Shown piece by piece: positions 1 to 6,984 of a stretch of 28,070 nucleotides of DNA. The position numbers and the translations under genes are program-made. The DNA lies in NCBI GenBank assembly GCA_945862495.1, contig CAMAYM010000023.1:1-28070 (forward strand), read 5' to 3'. The notes below the pieces were generated by a model that saw only the letters and a program-made list of their open reading frames with translations, searched no databases and was not told the DNA's origin. Origin of the DNA: Bordetella parapertussis (GTDB lineage Bacteria; Pseudomonadota; Gammaproteobacteria; Burkholderiales; Burkholderiaceae_B). The first letter of the stretch is position 1, and every line of letters starts with the position of its first letter.

Positions 1-91
1 CGGGTTTAAATGTTGACGCACATCCAAGGGGGAATAGGCCTCGACCTGATTTCGTCGTGGCGATTACAAAGCAATAATAGAAAAAAGCTGA

Positions 92-97
92 TATAAT
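92..97 (+). promoter_or_regulatory. Candidate -10 box of the tRNA-Arg promoter
   Basis: A perfect TATAAT lies 13 bases before the first base of the tRNA, a normal distance for a stable-RNA promoter. No good -35 hexamer is seen at 16-18 bp. TTACAA at 64-69 is 22 bp away, which is too far. Only the -10 is claimed. Confidence 0.45.
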
Positions 98-110
98 CTT
101 GGTCTTTGCA

Positions 111-187
111 GCGCCCGTAGCTCAGTTGGATAGAGTACTTGGCTACGAACCAAGGGGTCGTGGGTTCGAATCCTGCCGGGCGCACCA
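111..187 (+). tRNA. tRNA-Arg (anticodon ACG)
   Basis: Complete 77-nt cloverleaf including an encoded CCA. The 7-bp acceptor pairs GCGCCCG (111-117) with CGGGCGC (177-183), followed by discriminator A184 and CCA 185-187. The anticodon stem is CTTGG/CCAAG (138-142 and 150-154) around the loop CTACGAA, so the anticodon is ACG at 145-147. The T arm carries the usual GGTTCGAATCC. A34 would be read as inosine after deamination by TadA, serving CGU, CGC and CGA arginine codons. A strong terminator follows 6 bases later, so it is probably a single-gene transcript. No integrase or duplicated 3' end was seen, so there is no sign of use as an attachment site here. Confidence 0.97.
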
Positions 188-193
188 TTAAAT

Positions 194-227
194 CAGGGGC
201 TTACAGATGAATTTCTGTAAGCCCCTG
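194..227 (+). terminator. Terminator after tRNA-Arg
   Basis: A perfect 14-bp stem (194-207 with 214-227; left arm CAGGGGCTTACAGA) closes a 6-nt loop, just after the encoded CCA. The following bases (TCCATTTTGG) give only a short T-run, but the stem is strong. It should separate the tRNA transcript from the regulator gene downstream. Confidence 0.75.
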
Positions 228-252
228 TCCATTTTGGTGTGTAAACCTAGAC

Positions 253-280
253 TTAATTCATACTCTTTTCGGCGTATAAC
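253..280 (+). promoter_or_regulatory. Candidate promoter of the winged-helix gene
   Basis: TTAATT (253-258) and TATAAC (275-280) are separated by 16 bp. The -10 matches consensus at five of six bases; the -35 is weak at three of six. The predicted start lies about 30 bases before the ATG at 319. No clear Shine-Dalgarno is seen before that ATG. Confidence 0.35.
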
Positions 281-318
281 TGTCACCACAACGTAAAAAT
301 TGGCGTTAATATCCAGTT

Positions 319-678
319 ATGACTACTGAATCCAAATCATCACTTACTTACCTGCGATTCTTGAATCTTGTTCATGCGATCAAGCAGATCCCTACTTTTC
401 CTTCGATGGATCCCGTCGAGGAGCGTTTGCTCGCCATGTTGGGTGTCAATTGGCACAATGGCAAAAAAGTTAGCGTTCTCGAAGCGATGAGCTTGTCAAC
501 GGAAATTTCCGCTACGACCGCACACCGTCGACTCAAGACCTTGCGTAAAAAGGGCATGATTGATCTCGATACAGACAAGATCGATAGTCGCGTGAAATAC
601 GTCGTACCGACGCCTCTTGCAGAGCAATATTTCAGCACGCTTGGACAAGCGATCGACAAGGCTCACCAGTCAGGTTAA
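319..678 (+). CDS. Winged helix-turn-helix (MarR-like) transcriptional regulator
   Basis: A 119-residue protein the size of a single DNA-binding domain. Residues about 35-100 read as a winged helix: a helix around EERLLAML, then a helix-turn-helix in which LSTEISATTAHRRLKTLRKKGMI supplies the recognition helix, then a DTDKIDSRVKYVVPT wing. MarR and related repressors share this 'replace, then read the strand pair' layout. No ligand or sensor domain is visible. The gene stops four bases before the membrane-protein gene at 683, so the two are probably co-transcribed and may work together. The target is not known. Family-level assignment is likely; the precise subfamily is uncertain. Confidence 0.75.
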   Translation: MTTESKSSLTYLRFLNLVHAIKQIPTFPSMDPVEERLLAMLGVNWHNGKKVSVLEAMSLSTEISATTAHRRLKTLRKKGMIDLDTDKIDSRVKYVVPTPLAEQYFSTLGQAIDKAHQSG

Positions 679-682
679 TCCA

Positions 683-1276
683 ATGTTTTCTACGCCCAAA
701 GGCGATGTCCATCAAATAAATGCTAATCATCGCCTCAGTTTTGGGGCGATGATCTTATTTGCGATGGGAATCACTATCGTTTGGGTAGCACTCTTCCAAT
801 TAAATAATTTTCTTTTTTCAGAGATCAACCTATCCAGCTTTATAAGCTGGATTTTTTTGCCTGCAGCCATTCGCATGCTGGCTGTGATGATAAACGGTTG
901 GGCTGGGGCTTTGGGGTTATTTTTTGGCGCGATCCTGACTAATCTCAGTCAACTTGAGTTTGAACCATTCAATGTATTGGTGCTTGCGGGACTCTCCGCG
1001 CTCGGTCCACTCGCAGCAGCTCATCTTTGCACAAGATGGTTGCAGCTACCTGGTGATTTAGCTGGATTACAGCGGTCTCAGTTATTAGTGTTCGCAGTTG
1101 CGGGAGCCATTTTTAATGTATTTCCCCACAATCTTTTTTTCTATGTGACCGGAATGTCTGATGACGCATGGTCTGGTGTGTTGCCGATGTTTGTAGGAGA
1201 TCTCTCGGGTACGTTAATCGTGCTTTATGTCGCGAGTTTCTCCATTCGGATAGTGCTAAAAGTTGCGCGGGCATAA
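683..1276 (+). CDS. Six-helix integral membrane protein, possibly MASE1-like
   Basis: A 197-residue hydrophobic protein with about six membrane segments. These begin near MILFAMGITIVWVALF, FISWIFLPAAIRMLAVMI, GWAGALGLFFGAILTNL, VLVLAGLSALGPLAA, LLVFAVAGAIFNVFP and the last around GTLIVLYVASFSIRIV. The pattern LPAAIRMLAVMI-NGWAGALGLFFGA recalls MASE1-type sensory membrane domains, but there is no output domain, so function is unassigned. The ATG at 683 was chosen because it follows the regulator's stop by four bases with AGG upstream. The longer frame starting at 617 would overlap the regulator. The gene is AT-rich compared with its neighbours. Coupling to a winged-helix gene hints at a sensor/regulator pair. 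Confidence 0.7.
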   Translation: MFSTPKGDVHQINANHRLSFGAMILFAMGITIVWVALFQLNNFLFSEINLSSFISWIFLPAAIRMLAVMINGWAGALGLFFGAILTNLSQLEFEPFNVLVLAGLSALGPLAAAHLCTRWLQLPGDLAGLQRSQLLVFAVAGAIFNVFPHNLFFYVTGMSDDAWSGVLPMFVGDLSGTLIVLYVASFSIRIVLKVARA

Positions 1277-1295
1277 ATAACCTATCGCCTAAGCG

Positions 1296-1556
1296 TTAGA
1301 CCCAGCCGCGCAGCCAATTTTCTTGATTCTTCAGGTCACGCCAAGCTAGGCGAACCACGCGCCCAGTCATGGCGGCCTCTAGCTCTATCTCCACCACCGG
1401 TGCGCCAAGTATTTCTGGCTCGATCACCTTGGTCACCCAAAAATGCTTTTCCTTGTGCATGGGGCGTACTGCTGTCCACTTGCTGAGTAAAAGCTTTTTG
1501 GGATGAACGTGATTTTGAGTGTGAATCAGATCACTTTTCAATGGTGATGTTGCCAT
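1296..1556 (-). CDS. Small Trp-rich protein, TIGR02450 family
   Basis: An 86-residue protein whose core (HPKKLLLSKWTAVRPMHKEKHF) and C-terminal tryptophans (LAWRDLKNQENWLRGWV) match what I recall of the TIGR02450 Trp-rich family. The family's function is unknown. Four tryptophans in 86 residues and no signal or membrane segment suggest a small cytoplasmic protein. With the ATG at 1556 it overlaps the end of the upstream Bug gene by 26 bp, the largest overlap in the cluster. An internal TTG five codons later is possible, but the conserved core would be intact either way. It is the last gene of the - strand cluster and converges on the membrane-protein gene with an 19-bp gap. Confidence 0.8.
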   Translation of the reverse strand: MATSPLKSDLIHTQNHVHPKKLLLSKWTAVRPMHKEKHFWVTKVIEPEILGAPVVEIELEAAMTGRVVRLAWRDLKNQENWLRGWV

Positions 1557-2511
1557 CCGTGATCACTTTGTTCCAAACAGCACTCTCTTGAATCATTTTC
1601 TTGGCAAAATCAGCTGAACTGCCACCACCGGGATCAAAACCAAGCTTGGCGAGTTGGGCTAGGACTTTTGGATCTTTCAGGGACTTGTTCAAGGCCGCGT
1701 TGAGCTTGTTTAAAACGGGCTCACTCATACCAGCAGGACCAAACACGCCAAACCACGTCAGAGACTCATATCCTGGAACAAACTTAGACAGTGGGGGGAT
1801 GTCTGGTGCAACAGAGGATGGTGTGGGTGAAGTCACCGCAAGCGCGCGAATTTTGCCGTCACGGATATGGGGCAGCGAGACTGAAATAGAGTCAAACATG
1901 ACATCCAAGCGACCTGCCATAAGGTCAGGCATGGCCAAAGCAGTACCTTTGTAAGGCACATGTGTCATTTTTGTACCGGTCATCGCCAAGAAACGCTCGG
2001 TGGACAAGTGAGGGATTCCGCCAGTTCCAGCCGAGCCAAAATTTAATTTGCCTGGGTTTTTCTTGATGTACTCGATGAGCTCAGGCATTGTCTTGACTGG
2101 CGAAGACAACGGGACCACGACCACCTGTGGTGATGAGGCCAGAAACATGATTGGCGTAAAGTCTTTTGTAGGAGAGTAAGGAATTTTTGGGTTGAGAATT
2201 GGGCCGATCGTGTGCGTGCTGGAGGTTGCAATTAGGATGGTGTAGCCATCGGGGGCCGAGCGTGCCACGGCCTCAGAGCCAATCACACCCGCCGCACCTG
2301 CGCGGTTTTCAACCACAACGCTTTGCCCAAGCTCGATGCCGAGTTGTTGCGCAACGACGCGCGACACGAGATCTGTGGCGCCACCTGCAGGAAAGGGCAC
2401 CACAAGCTTAATGGTCTTGTTCGGGTAGGCCTGAGCAAAGGATGCAGCAGGCGCGGTCAAACAGGCAAGGGCGGATAGGCCAGCAATGAGCGCGATGCGT
2501 CTGGTTTTCAT
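1531..2511 (-). CDS. Bug/TctC-type tripartite tricarboxylate transporter binding protein
   Basis: A 326-residue periplasmic binding protein of the Bug family, which is greatly expanded in Bordetella and its relatives. A signal peptide (MKTRRIALIAGLSALACL) ends near SFAQA. The mature start YPNKTIKLVVPFPAGGATD is the family hallmark, and QSVVVENRAGAAG and FGSAGTGGIPHLS-TERF follow. Such proteins bind carboxylates for TctAB-like transporters, or act as orphan sensors. No tctA or tctB lies in the window, so this is an orphan here. The ATG at 2511 is preferred over 2565 because it starts the signal peptide exactly and has GGAG eight bases upstream. It lies 50 bp after the AtuA partner gene in the same direction, suggesting the ligand is that pathway's substrate. 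Confidence 0.93.
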   Translation of the reverse strand: MKTRRIALIAGLSALACLTAPAASFAQAYPNKTIKLVVPFPAGGATDLVSRVVAQQLGIELGQSVVVENRAGAAGVIGSEAVARSAPDGYTILIATSSTHTIGPILNPKIPYSPTKDFTPIMFLASSPQVVVVPLSSPVKTMPELIEYIKKNPGKLNFGSAGTGGIPHLSTERFLAMTGTKMTHVPYKGTALAMPDLMAGRLDVMFDSISVSLPHIRDGKIRALAVTSPTPSSVAPDIPPLSKFVPGYESLTWFGVFGPAGMSEPVLNKLNAALNKSLKDPKVLAQLAKLGFDPGGGSSADFAKKMIQESAVWNKVITDGNITIEK

Positions 2512-2561
2512 AAGAAGGACTCCATGCAAATTGATGAAAGTAAATATTACGGCAGTCTGCC

Positions 2562-2948
2562 TCAAACAGTTTGAGAATACTCTCTCACAGTGAGCTTTTG
2601 AGCGAGTTCTTGCGAGACCTCAATCGGCATATCCATCAACCAAAAAGACAAACCTTTGCCGTGGGTGTCCAGATTGAGTGCGTCGTTCACGCCACCATCA
2701 AGAATGCCTTCGAGGACAAAGTTCATCGCCTTGAGCTTTGGCAACACATACCGTGTGACGTTGGTCGGGTGTCGATAACCGAACCATTCTGCGACTTTGG
2801 CTTCGGTCGCTTGTGCCACCAACACGTCAAAACAAGCTTGATCCCATGCAATGACGCTGATGTTGGAGGTGTTGCCCTTATCGCCAGCGCGGCCATGCGC
2901 AAGTTGATAGAGTGGAAGTGTAGTGGTGGGTTGAGTCATGGAAGTCAT
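2562..2948 (-). CDS. AtuA-like ferredoxin-fold (AtuA C-terminal type) protein
   Basis: A 128-residue protein containing LPLYQLAHGRAGDKGNTSNIS near the N-terminus, the sequence I associate with the small domain found either at the C-terminus of AtuA-family proteins or as a separate gene beside them. Further on, GYRHPTNVTRYVLPKLKAMNFVLEGILDGG is typical. AtuA proteins belong to acyclic terpene (citronellol/geraniol) utilization loci, but the biochemical role of this small domain is not established. Its ATG overlaps the upstream AtuA stop as ATGA, so the two are translationally coupled and probably form one complex. Other bacteria carry both parts in a single polypeptide. Confidence 0.88.
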   Translation of the reverse strand: MTSMTQPTTTLPLYQLAHGRAGDKGNTSNISVIAWDQACFDVLVAQATEAKVAEWFGYRHPTNVTRYVLPKLKAMNFVLEGILDGGVNDALNLDTHGKGLSFWLMDMPIEVSQELAQKLTVREYSQTV

Positions 2949-4324
2949 ACGCGCTGCTCCTCAACAAAGCTGTAGCCACAGGGGACGGATTCACGGGGGA
3001 TCGTGCACGACAAAGTGTCGAGTCGTGGTCTAAGAGAGGTGCGCACACCACCGCCGCCTGCTGGTCCGCAGCAATAAAGTGAGGTCACTTCGCGGAGGAT
3101 TTTTTCTGCGATGGATTTATCAATATGCACACCGGCAACACGCAGGCGTACGTCACGCGCTTCAGGCAAACCTTTGCTCATCAGCTCACCTGCATCATCA
3201 CCAAAAATACTGATGGCACCAATTAAGTCCACGCGCAAGGGTAGCAAGTGACCGATGCGTTTGCGCACGGTTTCACCTGCAAGTGCAGCACGCTCTCTGG
3301 CGCGAAAGCCTGCGTAAGAGATTTCTGCTTCTGCTAAATAGCCATTGTCGTAACAGACATTGACTTTGAGTTCGGCCGGTCTGGGGTGCCCCTGAATGCC
3401 TTCTACACGAATGCGATCGGGGCCCTCTTGTGTAATGTTGGCTTCGGTGATGTCAGCCGTGACATCGGGGGTTAAATAGCGTGCAGGGTCATGGACTTCA
3501 TACAAAATTTGTTCGCGGCCGGTGCGGTCGTCGACGAGTCCGCCTGTGTCGCGGGCCTTAAACACTGAGAACGTGCCGTCTGCACGGATTTCAGCGATGG
3601 GAAAACCAATTCTATCCATGCCAGGGACTGATTTTTGTCCGGGCACGCTGTAATAACCACCCGAAACTTGTGTACCGCACTCCAGCATGTGGCCGGCCAT
3701 CGTGCCGCAGCCCATTTTGTGCCAGTCATCCATAGCCCAGCCGAAATGCGCGATGGCAGGGCCGAGCGTCAGAGAGGGGTCCGACACGCGTCCCGTCACC
3801 ACCACATCGGCCCCTTCTTTGAGCGCTTGCGCAATCTCATAGGCACCGATGTAGGCGTTGGCGCTAACGACACGCGCAGGGTCAATATTGGAGCCGAGCT
3901 TTTTAAGCAAAAACTTCAGTTGCTCAGGCTCCGTCAGATCGTCACCGTAGACGACCGCAATGCGCGGAGTGCGTAGCTTTTGTTCGCGCGCGAGAGCGAA
4001 AATACGCTGCGCTGCTGCTTGAGGATTGGCTGCGCCAAAGTTGCTGACGATTTGAATTTTGTGATCCAGACAACGCTTGAGTACGGGTCCGACGAGGTCA
4101 GCGAGTAAAGGTTCATAGCCCATCTTGGGATCTTTGCGCTTTTCAATTTGCGCGAGCGCAAGTGTGCGTTCAGCGAGCGTTTCAAAATTGAGTATGCCGC
4201 CGCCCAGTGCGATGAGTGTGTCCACAACAGGACCCGCGCCATCGGTTCTGTCACCGGAAAAGCCGGTTGCGCAACCGACATAAAGCGGTCGCTGTACTGA
4301 ATCAGAGGAAGATAAAGAGCTCAT
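2945..4324 (-). CDS. AtuA family (DUF1446) acyclic terpene utilization-type protein
   Basis: A 459-residue protein of the AtuA/DUF1446 family. It begins with VGCATGFSGDRTDGAGPVVD, followed by GGGILNFETLAERTLALAQ, VSNFGAANPQAAAQRI and VVVTGRVSDPSLTLGPAIAHFGW, all typical of the family. The C-terminal small domain found in fused versions is absent here and is encoded by the next gene, which starts inside this gene's stop codon. Members occur in terpene and branched-acid degradation loci, but the reaction is not well defined. No citronellol or geranyl-CoA carboxylase gene is nearby, so a true terpene pathway is not shown. The start codon overlaps the upstream EamA gene's stop as ATGA. Confidence 0.9.
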   Translation of the reverse strand: MSSLSSSDSVQRPLYVGCATGFSGDRTDGAGPVVDTLIALGGGILNFETLAERTLALAQIEKRKDPKMGYEPLLADLVGPVLKRCLDHKIQIVSNFGAANPQAAAQRIFALAREQKLRTPRIAVVYGDDLTEPEQLKFLLKKLGSNIDPARVVSANAYIGAYEIAQALKEGADVVVTGRVSDPSLTLGPAIAHFGWAMDDWHKMGCGTMAGHMLECGTQVSGGYYSVPGQKSVPGMDRIGFPIAEIRADGTFSVFKARDTGGLVDDRTGREQILYEVHDPARYLTPDVTADITEANITQEGPDRIRVEGIQGHPRPAELKVNVCYDNGYLAEAEISYAGFRARERAALAGETVRKRIGHLLPLRVDLIGAISIFGDDAGELMSKGLPEARDVRLRVAGVHIDKSIAEKILREVTSLYCCGPAGGGGVRTSLRPRLDTLSCTIPRESVPCGYSFVEEQRV

Positions 4325-5229
4325 TTTTTTGCCTGATTAGTGAGAGTGACACCAGCAATAACAATCGCCCCGCCAATCACCATAGAAAGATATACGGGTT
4401 CGTCGAGGATCAGATAGCTTAACAATAAGCCAAAAACAGGAACAAGGTTTGTAAAGACAACGGTACGTGCAGGACCAATCATTTTGACTCCTTCGTTATA
4501 CCAAATGAAGGCGATCGCAGAGCCAAAGGATCCAAGATAAAAGATGGTGAAAAAGTTACTCCAGTTGAGCATCTCTGGTCTAAGCGTATCGATTTCGGTA
4601 AGTGCAGCCAGGCCTAGTACGAGTGCGCCCCAAAGCGATGCATAGGTAGTGGCTGCAATGGGAGAGAGGCCTCGCAATGCAAAGCGGCTGATGACGGTGT
4701 AACTCACCCAGCTAATGATGGCGCCCAGCATCAGCAGTTCACCCCAGCCAAATGACTGCAATAAACCTTGCGTGGCACCCAAAATGTCCCCTTTTGTGAC
4801 GATCGTGAGTGTGCCGATTAACGCAAGAGCAATACCGCCCCAGCGATAGGGCCCAAGCTTCTCTTTCAGGATCAGGGCCACCGTCACAGCGGTCATGATT
4901 GGGCTGAGTGCGACCAGCAGTGCAGTTTTCCCTGCGGGCATGCGTTCAAGAGCCCCAAAGAAAAAAACGTTATAGATCGCTACGCCGGTCAAACCCAAAA
5001 GTAAGGTCACCCAAAGTTGTTTGTAACTCAGTTTGGGCAAGCCACCTTCGACGCGATATGCAATTACGAGCAATAGCAAGGACGCCACCACAAAGCGACC
5101 GGTCGCCACTGTCAGTGGGGGCATGACTTGAACCGCAATTCGGCCTGCGATAAACGTTGCACCCCAAAAAAAGGCGCAGAGCACGAGTTTGATGTAGGCC
5201 GAGCGAAGGGACTGCGAAGCGGGGGGCAT
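4321..5229 (-). CDS. EamA/DMT-superfamily transporter
   Basis: An integral membrane protein of about 302 residues with roughly ten helices in two EamA repeats, about residues 15-145 and 165-295. The signature LCAFFWGATFIAGRIAV opens the first repeat, and the loop ALSPIMTAVTVALILKEKLG ends it. The second repeat ends PVFGLLLSYLILDEPVYLSMV. These proteins usually export metabolites or amino acids; the substrate cannot be read from sequence. The start is ambiguous. The ATG at 5229 is reported, but an in-frame TTG at 5235 has GAG six bases upstream and sits seven bases after the dehydrogenase stop. Its stop overlaps the AtuA start (ATGA), placing it firmly within the operon. Confidence 0.9.
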   Translation of the reverse strand: MPPASQSLRSAYIKLVLCAFFWGATFIAGRIAVQVMPPLTVATGRFVVASLLLLVIAYRVEGGLPKLSYKQLWVTLLLGLTGVAIYNVFFFGALERMPAGKTALLVALSPIMTAVTVALILKEKLGPYRWGGIALALIGTLTIVTKGDILGATQGLLQSFGWGELLMLGAIISWVSYTVISRFALRGLSPIAATTYASLWGALVLGLAALTEIDTLRPEMLNWSNFFTIFYLGSFGSAIAFIWYNEGVKMIGPARTVVFTNLVPVFGLLLSYLILDEPVYLSMVIGGAIVIAGVTLTNQAKK

Positions 5230-5242
5230 GCTCAACGGGTTC

Positions 5243-6190
5243 TCAACTCACCACGTTGACAGGTTGACCCTGGGCAAACGCATTAAGATTGCCCACAATC
5301 CCATCCATCAGGCTGCGCATGCCGTGTTCATTGGCCCAAGTGATATGGGGCGTAATGATCAGGTTGGGCAAGTGCATGTGTAATAGGGGGTTTTCTGCTG
5401 GAGGAGGTTCGACTGCCAGTACATCCAGTGCCACCCCACCCAGTTGTCCGCTGAGCAAGCCGTCAGCAACGGCTTGTTCATTGATAAGCGGTCCGCGCGC
5501 GGTATTGATGAGCATTGCGCCACGTTTCATTTGCGCGATCTCTGCCTGTCCAATCATGCTGCGTGTGGCTTCTGTGAGAGGGCAATGCAAAGTAATGACG
5601 TCGCTTTGTGCCAATAATGTCTCAAACCTAACATAGCCTGGCCGTACATCAGGCCGGTTCCGATGCTCACCAAAGAGGACGTTCATGCCAAGTGCTTGCG
5701 CGAGGGTCGCGACCTCGTTACCGATTGCGCCGCGCCCAAAAATGCCAAGCGTGGCGCCTCGAACGTTCAGTACAGGTGCGCCGTGCACGCAAAAATGCGG
5801 GGAGTCCGGCCAAGCCTGACGCGCGGTGGTCTGGTAGTAGGGCAAGGCGCGTCGAAGAGAAAAAATAAAACCGATGACGCCTTCACCTACGCTTTGACGC
5901 GAGTAGCCTGGGACATTTGAGACGATCACCCCGTGTTCACGACAAGCCTGCAGATCTACGCAGTCATAACCGGTCGCCGCGACACAGACAAATTTCAGTT
6001 TAGGCAGGCGAGCCAAAATGCCCTGGGTCAGCTTGATTTTGTTCGTGATGCAGATATCCGCATCGGCAAGGGCCTCTACAACGGCGTCTGGATCCTGCGC
6101 TGTCGCGGGGAGATTCACCCATTTGGTGACCCATTCGGGGACGGGCAAGGGTGTTGGAATGGTGTCGCTATCAAGAAATACGATTTGCAT
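5243..6190 (-). CDS. NAD(P)-dependent D-2-hydroxyacid dehydrogenase (glycerate/hydroxypyruvate type)
   Basis: A 315-residue D-isomer 2-hydroxyacid dehydrogenase. The N-terminal catalytic-domain half is followed by a Rossmann fold with GRGAIG at about 152-157. The expected catalytic residues are present: Arg232 (NTARGPL), Glu261 (VEPPP) and His282 (TPHITWA). TPHITWA is typical of hydroxypyruvate/glyoxylate reductase members rather than D-lactate dehydrogenase. It interconverts a 2-keto acid and its D-2-hydroxy acid; the exact substrate is open. The ATG at 6190 begins the family-typical MQIVFLDSD. The longer frame from 6250 adds 20 atypical residues. It appears to be the first gene of the - strand cluster, and the divergent thermonuclease gene lies 203 bp away. 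Confidence 0.9.
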   Translation of the reverse strand: MQIVFLDSDTIPTPLPVPEWVTKWVNLPATAQDPDAVVEALADADICITNKIKLTQGILARLPKLKFVCVAATGYDCVDLQACREHGVIVSNVPGYSRQSVGEGVIGFIFSLRRALPYYQTTARQAWPDSPHFCVHGAPVLNVRGATLGIFGRGAIGNEVATLAQALGMNVLFGEHRNRPDVRPGYVRFETLLAQSDVITLHCPLTEATRSMIGQAEIAQMKRGAMLINTARGPLINEQAVADGLLSGQLGGVALDVLAVEPPPAENPLLHMHLPNLIITPHITWANEHGMRSLMDGIVGNLNAFAQGQPVNVVS

Positions 6191-6393
6191 GGTTACACTT
6201 TGCCCAAATGTGGTCTGATATCTGTTGCCGTTAATTCGGTAATTGAGCATTAAATCATGTTGGCGGTCAGAGTGAACTTAGCGCAAGAGCAGGGCTCCAA
6301 TCGAGTCTGAGGTGCAGTCATTTGGCGGGTCAGCCTTTGACTGGATTTGAAGGGCTATCTCATCTGATAATTCTATATAAATCATAAGCTTAA

Positions 6394-6984
6394 ATGAAAA
6401 ACAATCAACAAAAGACAAGCAGTTTTTACTGGCGCCTCGCTTCTGTCATGACTGCAATAGGACTCTGGTCAGCTCAACTTTCACTGGTCGATCTCTTGCC
6501 GGTAGCGCATGCCGCAGGGAGTTCTTACAAATTAACGGGTAAAGTTGTTCGCGTTTCAGATGGTGATACGGTCAATTTATTAGTTGAAAATAAACAGGAG
6601 CGTATTCGCTTGGCGAGTATTGACGCACCAGAAACGGCCCATGGGAGCAGTCAACCAGGTCAGCCTTTTGGTGAGGCCTCGAGAAAAAATCTTGCAGAGT
6701 ATGTGGCAGGTAAAACACTGACCGTGGTGTGTTTTGAAAAAGATCACTACGATCGCCATATTTGTGATATCCCTGTCAACGGGACCACTGCCAATCGCTT
6801 GCAAGTCGAGCAGGGCTATGCCTGGGCAAATCAGCAGGCCAAGGGAAAGTTTCTGCGCGATAAATCTCTGGTAGATCTGGAAAAATCTGCGCGCCAGAAA
6901 AAGCTCGGCTTATGGGCTGAGCCAGGAGCCGTCGCGCCTTGGGATTGGCGCGTGCAATGCTGGAAAAATAAAAAATGCTCCTAA
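6394..6984 (+). CDS. Secreted thermonuclease (SNase-like) family protein
   Basis: A 196-residue protein with an N-terminal export signal (hydrophobic residues about 18-37, cleavage after AHA-40) and a staphylococcal-nuclease fold. Catalytic landmarks are present: Asp56 and Asp58 (VSDGDTV), Arg72, Asp77 and Glu80 (RIRLASIDAPE), and Arg121 (YDRHICDI). These match the calcium-binding aspartates and the Arg-Glu-Arg set of SNase, so it should be active. The family cleaves DNA and RNA to 3'-phosphates. The C-terminus ends in a Cys/Lys-rich WRVQCWKNKKCS. No clear Shine-Dalgarno precedes the ATG. Its end overlaps the start of the ABC binding-lipoprotein gene by 10 bp, an unusual partnership. Confidence 0.88.
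   Translation: MKNNQQKTSSFYWRLASVMTAIGLWSAQLSLVDLLPVAHAAGSSYKLTGKVVRVSDGDTVNLLVENKQERIRLASIDAPETAHGSSQPGQPFGEASRKNLAEYVAGKTLTVVCFEKDHYDRHICDIPVNGTTANRLQVEQGYAWANQQAKGKFLRDKSLVDLEKSARQKKLGLWAEPGAVAPWDWRVQCWKNKKCS

Noticed and set aside
6..188. 60-residue - strand frame across the tRNA
   Set aside because: It is the antisense of tRNA-Arg, a common false gene; the cloverleaf explains the sequence.
111..230. tRNA-Arg as an integration site for a mobile element
   Set aside because: No integrase, duplicated tRNA end or other mobile gene was seen in the window.
2512..2565. Longer N-terminus of the Bug protein starting at 2565
   Set aside because: It would place 18 residues before a normal signal peptide; the ATG at 2511 has a Shine-Dalgarno.
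2561..2575. 15-bp odd palindrome CTCAAAC-A-GTTTGAG
   Set aside because: Seven-base arms of this kind are expected once or twice in 28 kb by chance, and it overlaps a stop codon. It was not counted as an operator.
2571..2975. 134-residue + strand frame
   Set aside because: It is opposite the AtuA partner gene, whose family match and 4-bp coupling are clear.
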